From: Pseudomonadota bacterium
GTDB taxonomy: Bacteria > Pseudomonadota > Gammaproteobacteria > Steroidobacterales > Steroidobacteraceae
Assembly (NCBI GenBank): GCA_025356075.1
Contig: JANXUT010000082.1
Location: 1-64,000, forward strand
Direction: 5' to 3'
DNA length: 64,000 nucleotides
Below, in pieces: positions 34,545 to 44,036 of the stretch. Both the position numbers and the translations under genes were made by a program. Position 1 is the first letter of the stretch. The number at the start of each line of letters is the position of its first letter. The notes below the pieces were generated by a model. That model was not told the DNA's origin. It saw nothing but the letters and a program-made list of their open reading frames with translations, and ran no database searches.

Positions 34545-36031
34545 CCGGGCCCGCCGCCCGACGGTGGCCGGCGGTTGCGGTACGGATACCACCAGGATTT
34601 TCGCTCCATCACGTAGTCGATGTGCACGTGCTTGGGCTCGCGGAACGCATCGAGGCCCTCGGCACCGAGCTCGCGCCCGATGCCGCTGTGGCGCATGCCA
34701 CCGAAGGGTCCCGCGTCGTTGTCGGTCAACGGGTCGTTGATCCAGAAGGTACCGGCCTTGATGAACTCCATCGCGCGCATCGCGACGCCGAGGTCGTTGG
34801 TGTAGATCGAAGCGCCGAGGCCGAACTCGGAGTCATTCGCGAGGCGGATCGCCTCGTCGGCATCCTCGACCACGGTCACCGCGAGCACGGGACCAAAGAT
34901 CTCCTCGCGCGTCGGCAGCGTGCCGTGGCGGACCTCCGTCAGCAGCGTCGGCGCGAAGAAATGCCCGGCGAGGCCGGCGGGACTGAGGCGCTGGCCGCCG
35001 CGGACGAGCTTCGCGCCCTCGGCGATCGCCCTCGCCACCTGCTCCTCCACCCGCAGCGCCGCCTCGGCCGAGATGAGCGGCCCCACGTCCGTCGCGGGGT
35101 CGATGGGATCGCCGACGATGAGCGCGGCAAGCTCGGCCTCGAGGCGACGGATGAACTCCGCCGCGATCGGCCGCTCGACGTAGATGCGCTTCGGCGACGT
35201 GCACACCTGGCCTGCGTTCAGGAGCCGCGCCCAGGCGACGCCGGCGGCGGCGACCTCGAGGTTCGCGTCGCGGAACACGATGAACGGGTCGACCGAGCCG
35301 AGCTCGAGGTTGACCTTCTTGAGGTCGGCGCCCGCGCGCGCGGCGATCTTCCGGCCGACGGCGGTGGAGCCCGTGAAAGCGATCATGTCGATGCCGGGGT
35401 GCTCGATGAGCGCGGCACCGGTCGCCGCGGCGCCCGTGAGCACGTTGACGACGCCGGGCGGGAGCTCCTCGTAGACGCGCGCGAGCATGAGGCTCGAGAG
35501 CGGGTTCTGGTGCGGCGGCTTGCAGACGACGGTGTTGCCAGCGGCGATCGCCGGCGCCACCTTCCAGGCCATCAGCAAGAGCGGAAAGTTGAACGGCGCG
35601 ATCGCCGCAACGACGCCGAAGGGCTCCTTGATGGTGAAGTTGAGCTGGTGCGCCGCGACCGGCGGAATGGAATTCCCGTAGTTCGAGCGCGCGACCTCGG
35701 CGTAGTACTCAAAGCATGCCGCCACCCAGTCGATGCAATCGGTCGCCTCCGCGATGGGCTTGCCCGTCTCGAGGCACATCAGGTGCGCGAGCTCGTGCTC
35801 GAGTGCGCGGATGCGCGCGCCGATGCGCCTGAGGAGCCTCGCCTTGTCGACGCCGGGGACCTTCCACCAGCCACGCTGGGCGCGCGCGGCCGCCTCGATC
35901 GCAAGCGCAACCTCGGCCGGGCCGCAGTCGGGCACCTGCCCGAGCGTCACCAGCGTCGCCGGATTCGTGATGGTCCGCGAATCCCCAGTGGCCGCCTCGA
36001 GCCACTCGCCGTTGATCAGAATCCTTTCCAC
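34541..36031 (-). CDS. Aldehyde dehydrogenase (succinate-semialdehyde / aminoaldehyde type)
   Basis: 496 residues from GTG 36031. Catalytic C277 is in NAGQVCTSPKR and E243 in LELGSVDPFIVF; the glycine pair usually found after LEL is changed to GS, as in some succinate-semialdehyde dehydrogenases. The cofactor loop is IAPFNFPLLLMAWKVAPAIA. Coupling to a PuuB-like oxidase suggests oxidation of an amine-derived aldehyde such as a gamma-aminobutyraldehyde conjugate, but the substrate is inferred. Confidence 0.88.
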   Translation of the reverse strand: MERILINGEWLEAATGDSRTITNPATLVTLGQVPDCGPAEVALAIEAAARAQRGWWKVPGVDKARLLRRIGARIRALEHELAHLMCLETGKPIAEATDCIDWVAACFEYYAEVARSNYGNSIPPVAAHQLNFTIKEPFGVVAAIAPFNFPLLLMAWKVAPAIAAGNTVVCKPPHQNPLSSLMLARVYEELPPGVVNVLTGAAATGAALIEHPGIDMIAFTGSTAVGRKIAARAGADLKKVNLELGSVDPFIVFRDANLEVAAAGVAWARLLNAGQVCTSPKRIYVERPIAAEFIRRLEAELAALIVGDPIDPATDVGPLISAEAALRVEEQVARAIAEGAKLVRGGQRLSPAGLAGHFFAPTLLTEVRHGTLPTREEIFGPVLAVTVVEDADEAIRLANDSEFGLGASIYTNDLGVAMRAMEFIKAGTFWINDPLTDNDAGPFGGMRHSGIGRELGAEGLDAFREPKHVHIDYVMERKSWWYPYRNRRPPSGGGPG

Positions 36032-36126
36032 GCGCCGCGCCTGCCGGTGAACTTCATGGCGGTCATCATGCCCCAAGCGCCGGCGCCCTCGGTAGCGCGG
36101 CTCACGGTGACAGGCGACAATGGGCC

Positions 36127-37014
36127 ATGGAACCGACCGCCGCCGCACCGCTGTCCGCCTGGCTCACACCGGCGCTCGCCGCGCTCATCCTCTACGGACT
36201 CGGCCAGGGCTTCGTCAAGAAGTGGATCGGCGAGGTGCCGCCGGCCCGCTTCTGCCTGTACTTCGTGCTCGCCAAGTCGATCGTCAACCTCGGCTACTTC
36301 TTCTACATGCCGCACCCGGCGCTGTCTGCCCCCGACGGCCATCACTTTCTCACGCTCGGCGTGCTCGCTTACATCCTCGACGGCAGCGGCTGGATCCTCT
36401 ACTTCGAGTCGATCATCGCCGGCCCTATAACGATCGTCGGCACCCTGTCGGCCGCCTACCCCGCCCTCACCGTCGTGTTCGCGCGCTTCTTCCTCGGCGA
36501 GGTGCTCACGCCCACCCAGTACGGGGCGGTCGTGGTCGTCATCGCCGGTTGCCTCGGGCTCTCCTACGCTCCGGGCGATGGCGATTCGAAGATCATCGGC
36601 CGGCGCTGGATACCGCTGTCGTTCGGCGCGCTGGTCCTGTGGGCGTCCGCGCAGACGGTCATCAAGTACTCCTACGGATTCCCGGAATCGAACCCGGCAA
36701 ATCTTGCGCTGTGCAGCACGGTCGGAGGGGCATTGACGCTCGGCGTGTTCGGCTTCATCAAGGGCCGCACGGGCGTGCACTCGCTGCGCGCGTGGGCGCA
36801 CTCGTTCGTTCCGATGGGCATGATGGCGGGCGGGGATCTGGGCGTCATCATCGCCAACAGCGCCGGGCCGATCTCGATCGTGACTCCGCTGACGGGCGCC
36901 TACCCGGTCGTCACCCTCGCCTTTGCGGCTCTGGTCCTCAAGGAACGGATCACGAAGCTGCAGTGGGGATGCCTCGCGGGCATCATCGGCGGCATCTGCC
37001 TGCTGCCGGCCTGA
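36127..37014 (+). CDS. EamA/DMT family membrane transporter
   Basis: 295 residues with about ten hydrophobic segments arranged as two EamA repeats. Typical features are the end of the first repeat, VGTLSAAYPALTVVFARFFLGE, and the corresponding SIVTPLTGAYPVVTLAFAAL followed by KERITKLQW in the second. The family exports or exchanges metabolites such as amino acids and nucleosides. The substrate cannot be inferred. It is divergent from the amine-oxidation pair, with a 95-base gap. Confidence 0.88.
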   Translation: MEPTAAAPLSAWLTPALAALILYGLGQGFVKKWIGEVPPARFCLYFVLAKSIVNLGYFFYMPHPALSAPDGHHFLTLGVLAYILDGSGWILYFESIIAGPITIVGTLSAAYPALTVVFARFFLGEVLTPTQYGAVVVVIAGCLGLSYAPGDGDSKIIGRRWIPLSFGALVLWASAQTVIKYSYGFPESNPANLALCSTVGGALTLGVFGFIKGRTGVHSLRAWAHSFVPMGMMAGGDLGVIIANSAGPISIVTPLTGAYPVVTLAFAALVLKERITKLQWGCLAGIIGGICLLPA

Positions 37015-37043
37015 GCGCCGCTCGCGCGCCGAAGGATCCAGCC

Positions 37044-38408
37044 GTGCTGCGTGACTACCTGGGAAACCCTGTCAGCGGCGCCAACGCCGCGACGCTGGCC
37101 GCGATCGATGATTTCGTCGGCGGCTTCCTCGGCTACGAGGAACGCATGGTCGGCATCCTCGCCGCCGCCGAGGCCGATCCCGACTCGTGTCTCGCCAACG
37201 CCTATGCCGGCTGGATCTTCATGTTCCTCGAGTCGCCCGAGGCACCGGCGCGCGCAGCGAAGTACCTCGCGCGGGCGCAGGCCGCAGCACCAATTGCGAG
37301 CGCACGGGAGCGCGGAGCGCTCGCCGTGCTCGAGGCCTGGGCGGCGGATGACCTCGACCGCGCGACGCGCGCCGCGGACGAGGTGCTCGCGGCTGCGCCG
37401 CGCGATCTCGCGGTGCTGAAGCTGCACCAGTATTTCAGCTTCATCCGCGGCCGCTTTCCCTCGATGCTGCGGGTCGCGCAGAACGCGCTACCGGTGGCGG
37501 GCGATGTGGCGCAGCTGCACGGCATGCTGGCCTTCGGCTACGAGCAGTGCCACCTGCTGGCCGAGGCAGAGGCCGAGGCCCGCACGGCGCTCCGGATGGA
37601 GCGGCGCGAACCCTGGGCGCACCACGCGCTCGCCCACGTGATGCTGAGCAGCGCCCGGGTGCGCGAGGGGCTCAGGTTCCTCGAGAGCGTGTCGGCGAGC
37701 TGGACCGGCCTCACCTCGTTCATGTACACGCACAACTGGTGGCACCTCGCGCTCTTCCTCATCAGCGAAGGCAGGCTCGAGGAGGCGCTTGCGATCTACG
37801 ATGGCCACTGCTGGGCGCGCGACCGCTCGTACTCGCAGGACCAGATCGGCGCGGTGTCGCTGCTCGCCAGGATCGAGCTCGCCGGCGGTAGCGTCGGCGA
37901 GCGCTGGCAGGATCTAGGCCGCCACCTCGGCGTCCGCCGTAACGACACCGTGCAGCCGTTCCTGACGCTCCAGTACCTCTACGGCCTCGCACGCGCGCAG
38001 CGCCCCGAGGCGGGCGAGCTGCTCGAGGCCGTCCGGCGGCGGGCGACCCTGGCGCCGGCCGGTGCCCGCGAGCTGTGGGCGGAGGTCGTGCTGCCGGCGG
38101 GCGAGGCGCTCATCGCCCACGCGGCGGGCGAGGTCGGCCGGGCGCGGCAGAAGCTCGGTCCCACGCTCGTGCGGATGCTCGAGATCGGCGGCAGCCACGC
38201 GCAGCGCGACCTGTTCGGGCAAATATACCTGGAGAGCCTGGTGAGGAGCGTCGAGCTTACTACCGCCCAGCAGCTCCTCGAGGAGCGCCGTCGGTTCGAG
38301 CCGGACGGCGTGCCGCTCAACCGGACGCTGGCGCGCGTCTACGAGGGGCTCGGGCTGCCGCGGGAAGCGGCGCGCGCGGAGGAACGCGCGCGGCGCGTCC
38401 CCCGCTAG
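37044..38408 (+). CDS. TTC38-like tetratricopeptide repeat protein
   Basis: 454 residues from GTG 37044, with AAGGA seven bases upstream. It is almost entirely helical, with repeated TPR-like pairs. The segment HHALAHVMLSSARVREGLRF and especially FMYTHNWWHLALFLISEG match the conserved core of the TTC38 family, found from bacteria to humans and without known biochemistry. No signal peptide or membrane helix is seen. It starts 29 bases after the EamA gene and is probably cotranscribed. Confidence 0.83.
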   Translation: MLRDYLGNPVSGANAATLAAIDDFVGGFLGYEERMVGILAAAEADPDSCLANAYAGWIFMFLESPEAPARAAKYLARAQAAAPIASARERGALAVLEAWAADDLDRATRAADEVLAAAPRDLAVLKLHQYFSFIRGRFPSMLRVAQNALPVAGDVAQLHGMLAFGYEQCHLLAEAEAEARTALRMERREPWAHHALAHVMLSSARVREGLRFLESVSASWTGLTSFMYTHNWWHLALFLISEGRLEEALAIYDGHCWARDRSYSQDQIGAVSLLARIELAGGSVGERWQDLGRHLGVRRNDTVQPFLTLQYLYGLARAQRPEAGELLEAVRRRATLAPAGARELWAEVVLPAGEALIAHAAGEVGRARQKLGPTLVRMLEIGGSHAQRDLFGQIYLESLVRSVELTTAQQLLEERRRFEPDGVPLNRTLARVYEGLGLPREAARAEERARRVPR

Positions 38409-38414
38409 GGCGCC

Positions 38415-39950
38415 TCACTTCATCGTCGGCATCGAGAAGTCGGCCCGCACGGCCTCAGGTTCCGGCCAGCGCTGCGTGACGGTCTTCAGGCGCGTGTAGA
38501 ACCTCACGCCTTCCGGCCCATGCATGTGGTGGTCGCCGAAGAGAGAATTCCGCCAGCCACCGAAGCTGTGGAAGGCCATCGGCACCGGGATCGGCACGTT
38601 GATGCCGACCATGCCGATCTCGACGTCGCGCGAGAAGGCGTGCGCGACGGCGCCGCTTCGCGTGAACACCGCCGCGCCGTTCGCGAACTCGTGGCTGTTG
38701 ACGAGCTTCATGGCGCCCGCGTAGTCGGCGACGCGCACCACTGACAGCACCGGCCCGAAGATCTCCTCGCGGTAGATCCGCATGTCCGGCCGCACCCGGT
38801 CGAACAGCGTGGGACCGACGTAGAAGCCCTGCTCGCAGCCCGGCACCGAGACGCCGCGGCCATCGACGAGGAGCGCGGCGCCCTCCGCGAGGCCACCTTC
38901 GATGTAGCCACGCACGCGCAGGCGCGCGGCATCATTGACGAGCGGACCCATGTCGACGCCGGCGCCATCCGGCGCGCCGACTTTGAGCGCGGCGACGCGC
39001 TTCTTGAGCTTGTCGATGAGCGCATCGGCCGTGGCCTCGCCGACCGCGACGGCGACCGAGATCGCCATGCAGCGCTCGCCGGCCGAGCCGTAAGCCGCGC
39101 CAACCAGCGCCTCGGTCGCGGCATCGAGATCGGCGTCCGGCATGATGACCGCGTGGTTCTTCGCGCCGCCGAGCGCCTGCACGCGCTTGCCGTGAAGCAC
39201 CGCCTGCGACTGGATGTAGCGGGCGATCGGGGTGGAGCCCACGAAGCTGACCGCGGCGATACCGGGGTGCTCGAGGATCGCATCGACGGCCGCCTTGTCG
39301 CCCTGCACGACGCTGAAGACGCCATCGGGGAGACCCGCCTGCTGCAGGAGCTCCGCCAGCATCAGCGACACCGACGGGTCGCGCTCGGACGGCTTCAGGA
39401 TGAAGGCGTTGCCGCAGGCGAGCGCGACCGGGAACATCCACATCGGCACCATCGCCGGGAAGTTGAACGGCGTGATGCCGGCGACGACGCCGAGCGGCTG
39501 GCGCATGCCGTAGCAATCGACGCCCGTGCCGACGCTCTCGCTGAACTCGCCCTTGAGGAGCTGCGGCGCGCCACAGGCGAACTCGACCACTTCCATGCCG
39601 CGCGTGACCTCGCCCTCGGCATCGGCGAGCGTCTTGCCGTGCTCCTCCGACAGGGTCGCGGCAATGAGCTTGGCGTGCTGGCTGATCAGCTCCTTGAACC
39701 GAAAGAGCACGCGCGCGCGCTGCAGCGCCGGCGTGCGCCCCCAGCCCGCTTGCGCGGCGGCGGCACTTTGCACCGCGGCGTCGACGTCAGCCGCATCCGC
39801 GAGCACGACCTCGCGCACGACCTGGCCGCGGGCCGGGTTGTAGACGGGCGAGCGGCGGGTGCCGGCGCCCGTGACCCGGCGGCCCTCGATATAGTGGCCG
39901 ACGACGCCCGCGGGCGCGGCGATTCCGGTCTGCTTGGCTACGGCGCTCAT
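38415..39950 (-). CDS. mmsA: CoA-acylating methylmalonate-semialdehyde dehydrogenase
   Basis: 511 residues. ALDH-fold with the CoA-dependent variant signature: catalytic cysteine in [15 protein letters not shown] and the missing general base of the usual LELGG motif (here [17 protein letters not shown]). [19 protein letters not shown] and [20 protein letters not shown] are diagnostic for MmsA. It turns methylmalonate semialdehyde into propionyl-CoA and malonate semialdehyde into acetyl-CoA. It follows the omega-aminotransferase by 17 bases, forming a beta-alanine degradation pair. Confidence 0.95.
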   Translation of the reverse strand: MSAVAKQTGIAAPAGVVGHYIEGRRVTGAGTRRSPVYNPARGQVVREVVLADAADVDAAVQSAAAAQAGWGRTPALQRARVLFRFKELISQHAKLIAATLSEEHGKTLADAEGEVTRGMEVVEFACGAPQLLKGEFSESVGTGVDCYGMRQPLGVVAGITPFNFPAMVPMWMFPVALACGNAFILKPSERDPSVSLMLAELLQQAGLPDGVFSVVQGDKAAVDAILEHPGIAAVSFVGSTPIARYIQSQAVLHGKRVQALGGAKNHAVIMPDADLDAATEALVGAAYGSAGERCMAISVAVAVGEATADALIDKLKKRVAALKVGAPDGAGVDMGPLVNDAARLRVRGYIEGGLAEGAALLVDGRGVSVPGCEQGFYVGPTLFDRVRPDMRIYREEIFGPVLSVVRVADYAGAMKLVNSHEFANGAAVFTRSGAVAHAFSRDVEIGMVGINVPIPVPMAFHSFGGWRNSLFGDHHMHGPEGVRFYTRLKTVTQRWPEPEAVRADFSMPTMK

Positions 39951-39967
39951 GCTCGGGTACTCCTCAC

Positions 39968-41314
39968 TCAGACCGGCACGGCGCGCAGCGCCCGGCGGAT
40001 GCCCTCGACGATCGCCGCGACGTCGGCGGCTGAGCTCACGAAGGGCGGCGCGATGGCGATCATCTCGCCACTGAAGCGCAGCATGAAGCCGTCATCGAGC
40101 GCCTTCTCGAACACGCGGATTGCCCGCAGGCCCGGCTGCCCCGCGATCGGCGCAAGCTCGATCGCGGCCGCGAGGCCGATGTTCCTGATGTCGGTCACGT
40201 GCGGCTCGCCCTTCAGCGAATGCACCGCCTGCTCGAGCACGGGGCTGAGTTCCGCCGCGCGCGCGATCAGCTTCTCCTCGGCCATCACATCGAGCGTCGC
40301 GTGGGCCGCCGCGATCGCGAGCGGATGCGCCGAGTAGGTGTAGCCGTGGAAGAACTCGATCATGTGCGCCGGGCCGGTCATGAACGCCTGGTAGATGTCA
40401 TCGCGGGCGATGACGCCGCCGAGCGGCACGGTCGCGTTGTTGACGGCCTTGGCGAACGTGGTGAGATCGGGCTTGACGCCAAAGAAGTCGGCGCCGAAGG
40501 GCGTGCCGAGCCGGCCGAATCCCGTGATCACCTCGTCGAATATCAAGAGAATGCCGTGCTTGGTGCAGATCTCGCGGAGGCGGTCCAGGTAGCCGCGCGG
40601 CGGCACGAGGACGCCGCCCGACCCCGACATGGGCTCCACGATGACCGCCGCAATCGTCGAGGCATCGTGCAGCGCGACCAGCCGCTCGAGCTCATCGGCC
40701 AGGTGCGCGCCCCAGCTCGGCTGGCCGCGACTGTAGGCCATCTCGGCCGGGTTCCAGGTGTGCGGCAGGTGATCGACGCCCGGGATCATCAGCGGCGCGA
40801 ACATCTTGCGGTTGGCGACCATGCCGCCGACCGAGATGCCGCCCATGCCGACGCCGTGGTAGCCGCGCTCGCGGCCGATGATGCGGGTGCGGCTCGCATC
40901 GCCGCGCGCGCGGTGGTAGGCGACCGCGATCTTGAGCGCGGTGTCGACCGCCTCGGAGCCTGAGTTCGTGAAGAAGACGCGATCCTCGGGGCGGCCGGCG
41001 AGTTCGACGATGCGGGTCGCGAGCCGGAACGCCGGCTCATGCCCCATCTGGAAGCTCGGCGCATAGTCGAGCGTGTCGAGCTGAGCCTTGACGGCCTCGA
41101 CGATGCGCGGATGCGAATGACCGAGCGGCGAGCACCAAAGGCCGGACAGACAGTCAAAGACGCGCCGCCCGTCGGCGAGCGTGAAGTAGGTCCCCTTCGC
41201 GGAGGCGATCAGGCGCGGCGCCGCCTTGAAATAGCGGTTGTGGGTGAAGGGCATCCACCAGGCGCGAAGGGCGCCCTCGCGGCTGTCGGGGTGCAGCTGA
41301 CTCACGGCATTCAC
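39968..41314 (-). CDS. Class III omega-aminotransferase (beta-alanine--pyruvate type)
   Basis: 448 residues. Fold-type I, class [42 protein letters not shown], the PLP-nitrogen aspartate in [15 protein letters not shown] and the PLP lysine in [17 protein letters not shown]. The N-terminal [17 protein letters not shown] is typical of beta-alanine/omega-amino acid:pyruvate transaminases. Paired with MmsA it would convert beta-alanine to malonate semialdehyde and then acetyl-CoA. It is divergent from a MocR regulator. Confidence 0.92.
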   Translation of the reverse strand: MNAVSQLHPDSREGALRAWWMPFTHNRYFKAAPRLIASAKGTYFTLADGRRVFDCLSGLWCSPLGHSHPRIVEAVKAQLDTLDYAPSFQMGHEPAFRLATRIVELAGRPEDRVFFTNSGSEAVDTALKIAVAYHRARGDASRTRIIGRERGYHGVGMGGISVGGMVANRKMFAPLMIPGVDHLPHTWNPAEMAYSRGQPSWGAHLADELERLVALHDASTIAAVIVEPMSGSGGVLVPPRGYLDRLREICTKHGILLIFDEVITGFGRLGTPFGADFFGVKPDLTTFAKAVNNATVPLGGVIARDDIYQAFMTGPAHMIEFFHGYTYSAHPLAIAAAHATLDVMAEEKLIARAAELSPVLEQAVHSLKGEPHVTDIRNIGLAAAIELAPIAGQPGLRAIRVFEKALDDGFMLRFSGEMIAIAPPFVSSAADVAAIVEGIRRALRAVPV

Positions 41315-41449
41315 GGGGCTCTCCCATCCGGCGCTGGCCGGGAATTCGGGGGCAAGGCGGTCGCGGCGGGCCCGGCGACCGGATGATCACGCGCTTAGCC
41401 TGCGCGCCCGGCGGGCGGCGGGCCAGACACGGTGAGTGCACCTAACTGC

Positions 41450-41455
41450 TATACT
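41450..41455 (+). promoter_or_regulatory. -10 element of the mocR-type regulator gene
   Basis: TATACT, 13 nt before the ATG at 41468, so the leader would be about six bases. A good -35 is not visible. It directly abuts the operator-like inverted repeat at 41455-41478. Confidence 0.5.
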
Positions 41456-41478
41456 GTACTGGTAGTTATGGCAGTACA
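41455..41478. promoter_or_regulatory. Operator-like inverted repeat over the regulator start codon
   Basis: TGTACTG, a 10-base spacer and CAGTACA, a perfect 7-bp inverted repeat. It begins at the end of the -10 box and covers the start codon at 41468. A second, nested repeat is TAACT (41443-41447) with AGTTA (41464-41468). This is a good candidate for GntR-type winged-helix binding and autorepression. Confidence 0.55.
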
Positions 41479-42892
41479 AAAGCCCCACTCAGGCGCCCCC
41501 GAGGCACCGGCGCGCGGCGCGCTTCGGGCGCGCCTCGTCGGCGACCTCAAGGCCCGCATCGCCTCGGGGACGCTGAGCGCCGGGAGCGCACTCCCCTCGG
41601 TGCGCGCCCTCGCCCGCGAGCACGGCATCAGCGCCTTCACGGCCGCCGAGGTCTACAACGTCCTCGTCGCCACCGGCCTGATCGAGGCGCGGCGCGGCCG
41701 GGGCTACTTCGTCGCGGGAGCCGGCGCCGCCGCCCCGCCCTCCGCGCGCGCCGCCGCGACCGCGGATGCCGTCTGGGAGCGACGCCTCGAGGCGCGCGCG
41801 CAGCCGATCCTCGTCGACGCCGGCGGCGGCTGGTTGCCGGCGGGCTGGCAGTACGGCGAGGGCATCCGCGCGGCACTCAGGGCCCAGGCGCGCCAGCCGC
41901 TCTCGGCGCACGGCTACGGCTCGCCGTTCGGGCTCGAGGCCCTGCGGAGCCACTTCGCGACGCAGCTGCGCTCGCGCGGGCTCGCGATCGCGGACGACAG
42001 CCTGGTGCTCACGCAGGGCGCGAGCCAGGCGCTCGACCTCATCGTGCGGACGCTGCTCGAGCCCGGCGACGTCGTCGCCGTCGAGGACCCGGCCTACCCG
42101 CCGACGCTCGAGCTCCTCCGGGCGCGGGGCGTGAGGCTCATCGGCGTGCCGAGACTCGCCGACGGGCCGGACACCCTCGCGCTCGAGCGCCTCGCGCGGC
42201 GGCGGACGCTCAGAGCGTTCTTCACGAACACGACGCTGCACAACCCGACCGGCACCACGACCTCGCTCCCCGTCGCGCGCCGCGTCCTCGAGATCGCCGA
42301 GCGCCACGGCCTGCTGATCATCGAGGACGACATCTTCGCGGAGCTCGCGCCGAACCCCGTGCTGCCGCTCGCGGCGCTCGACCAGTGCCGGCGGGTCGTC
42401 TACGTCTCGAGCGTCTCGAAGACGATCGCGCCGAGCCTCCGGGTCGGCTACGCCGCCGCCTCGCCCGAGGTCGCGCGTCGGCTCGCCCGTGCCAAGGTGC
42501 TAAGTGCGCTCGCCTCCGGCGAGCTCGTCGAGCAGATCGTGCTCGGCGTGCTGACGCAGCCGCACTACCGCCGGCACCTCGAGTCGCTGCGCCGCCGGCT
42601 CGCGGCGAGCCAGGAACGCGTGCAGGCGGCGCTTCTCTGCCGCGGCGCGGAGCTCGCGTTCCGGCCCGCGGCCGGGCTCTTCCTGTGGGGGCGCTTGCGC
42701 TCGCGCGAATCGGTGAGCCGCCTGTGGCGTTCGGCCGCGGCCGCGGGCGTGCTGCTCGCACCGGGTGAGCTCTTTAGGCCTGACGGGCGGGTCACACCCT
42801 ACTGGCGCTTCAACGTCGCGCAGTCGGACGGCGATGAACTCGCCCGTTTCCTCGATGCGCTGGCGAGCCGCGAGCGGCGGTCCGGCGCCTAG
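41468..42892 (+). CDS. MocR family transcriptional regulator (GntR wHTH + aminotransferase domain)
   Basis: 474 residues from ATG 41468. The winged-helix domain (about 18-85) contains LPSVRALAREHGISAFTAAE and the wing RRGRGYFVAGAG. The rest is a fold-type I aminotransferase-like domain with PLP lysine K318 in SSVSKTIAPSLRVGY. MocR proteins sense amines or amino acids through PLP, as GabR does GABA. Divergence from the omega-aminotransferase/mmsA operon suggests control of beta-alanine or a related omega-amino acid. The gene probably controls itself through the repeat over its start. Confidence 0.92.
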   Translation: MAVQKPHSGAPEAPARGALRARLVGDLKARIASGTLSAGSALPSVRALAREHGISAFTAAEVYNVLVATGLIEARRGRGYFVAGAGAAAPPSARAAATADAVWERRLEARAQPILVDAGGGWLPAGWQYGEGIRAALRAQARQPLSAHGYGSPFGLEALRSHFATQLRSRGLAIADDSLVLTQGASQALDLIVRTLLEPGDVVAVEDPAYPPTLELLRARGVRLIGVPRLADGPDTLALERLARRRTLRAFFTNTTLHNPTGTTTSLPVARRVLEIAERHGLLIIEDDIFAELAPNPVLPLAALDQCRRVVYVSSVSKTIAPSLRVGYAAASPEVARRLARAKVLSALASGELVEQIVLGVLTQPHYRRHLESLRRRLAASQERVQAALLCRGAELAFRPAAGLFLWGRLRSRESVSRLWRSAAAAGVLLAPGELFRPDGRVTPYWRFNVAQSDGDELARFLDALASRERRSGA

Positions 42893-43518
42893 CGACCGGC
42901 GGGGAGCTTCGCCCGGCGCCGGAACCAGCCGGCGACGCTGAGGCGCTCGCGACGGGCGCACAGCACCTCGTGCTCGAATCGCGCGCTCTCGAAGAGTACG
43001 AGGGTGCCGCCCTCCGGCAGCACCTCCACCTCGCCCGCGTCGGTGTGGAGCCTCAGCGCTCCGCCGTCGGCGGGAGACCACGCCTCGTTCAGGTAGATCA
43101 CGGCCGAGAGCACGCGCTCGGCGCCCGCCGGTGAGCGATCGAGGTGGCGGACGTAGACGGCGCCCGGCGGGTAGATCGCGTACTGGCACTCGAAATCGAA
43201 CAGCCCGAGGGTCAGCGCGCCATTGATGTGGGTCCTGAGCGCCTCCGTCCGCGCGAGGAGATCGACCTCCGCCTGGGCGAGCGGCGCATCGAGCCAGCAG
43301 AGCTGGTCGCCGCGCACGGCGGGCCGGACCGCGCGCTGGGTGCCGGCGCCGATGGCCGCGGCGCGAAAGCGCCCCGCACCCTCGAGCTCTCGGAGCCGCG
43401 CCCGGAGGGCCGCGACGAGGTCGGGCGGCAGGAAACGAGGCTCGATCGCAAAACCGGCGCTGGCAAGGCCGTCGAGGAGCCGTGCAGCCACCGCCGCCGC
43501 TCGCGCCTCGGCGCTCAT
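42889..43518 (-). CDS. 2-oxoglutarate/Fe(II)-dependent oxygenase, prolyl-4-hydroxylase type
   Basis: 209 residues from ATG 43518. The iron triad fits H and D in YVRHLDRSPAG and the distal histidine in ARFEHEVLC; the oxoglutarate arginine fits RERLSVAGWFRRR. ECQYAIYPPGAVYV and LSAVIYLNEAWSPADGGALRL are typical of the P4Hc superfamily. Bacterial members hydroxylate proteins such as ribosomal proteins or EF-Tu; the target is unknown. It ends two bases before a convergent gene and starts four bases after the SET gene. Confidence 0.87.
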   Translation of the reverse strand: MSAEARAAAVAARLLDGLASAGFAIEPRFLPPDLVAALRARLRELEGAGRFRAAAIGAGTQRAVRPAVRGDQLCWLDAPLAQAEVDLLARTEALRTHINGALTLGLFDFECQYAIYPPGAVYVRHLDRSPAGAERVLSAVIYLNEAWSPADGGALRLHTDAGEVEVLPEGGTLVLFESARFEHEVLCARRERLSVAGWFRRRAKLPAGR

Positions 43519-43522
43519 GCCG

Positions 43523-43996
43523 CTAGGCGCCGAGGCGCTTCTCCGGCAGCAGCATCGTGCCGCGGCACTCCCAGGTGCCGCACTGGCAGCCGAAGATCTC
43601 GGCGATGCCGGGTGGGTCGTCGGCGTCGCGCTCGAGGCAGTAGTCGTAGACGAGCTCATCGCCGACCTCGATATCCTTGACCGCCTCGATGTAGACGCGG
43701 CGCTTCTCGAGGACCGTCTCGCAGTTCGGGGCGCAGCCGTGGTTCAGGAAACGGGCGGCGTTGCCGCCGACGCCCGCGTCGATGACAGTGCGCTCATCGA
43801 CCGTGAACAGGAACGTGTGGTTGTCGGCGACATCCTTGCCGGCGTAGCGAAGGTCCGCCTCGTCGTGGGAGATGCGCTCGCCGAGGTACTCCACGATGCG
43901 CGTGCCCTTCTTGATGCGGCGCGTGGCGAAGACGCCGGTGCCATGGATGCTGGAGCGTCGGACGCGAAACGGCGGCAGGCCTCGGAAACGGGTCAT
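43523..43996 (-). CDS. SET-domain protein-lysine methyltransferase with post-SET cysteines
   Basis: 157 residues, almost only a SET domain. Seen in order: SSIHGTGVFATRRIKKG (17-30), the pseudoknot motif FLNHGCAPNCE (83-93), ELVYDY (114-119) and a post-SET cluster with C137, C139 and C144 (CQCGTWECRG) that with C92 could bind zinc. This is the arrangement of eukaryotic histone methyltransferases, but such short proteins occur in diverse bacteria. The protein target is unknown. It lies between thyA and a 2OG oxygenase on the same strand. Confidence 0.9.
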   Translation of the reverse strand: MTRFRGLPPFRVRRSSIHGTGVFATRRIKKGTRIVEYLGERISHDEADLRYAGKDVADNHTFLFTVDERTVIDAGVGGNAARFLNHGCAPNCETVLEKRRVYIEAVKDIEVGDELVYDYCLERDADDPPGIAEIFGCQCGTWECRGTMLLPEKRLGA

Positions 43997-44036
43997 GCGG
44001 ATCCTCAGTCGGGGCGTAGAACGGTGCCCGCGGCGA

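Noticed and set aside
36675-36706. tRNA T-arm-like sequence on the minus strand, a possible attachment site
   Set aside because: The GGTTCGATTCC-like stretch lies inside the EamA reading frame. The stem is imperfect and there is no acceptor, anticodon arm or CCA, and no repeat elsewhere in the window.
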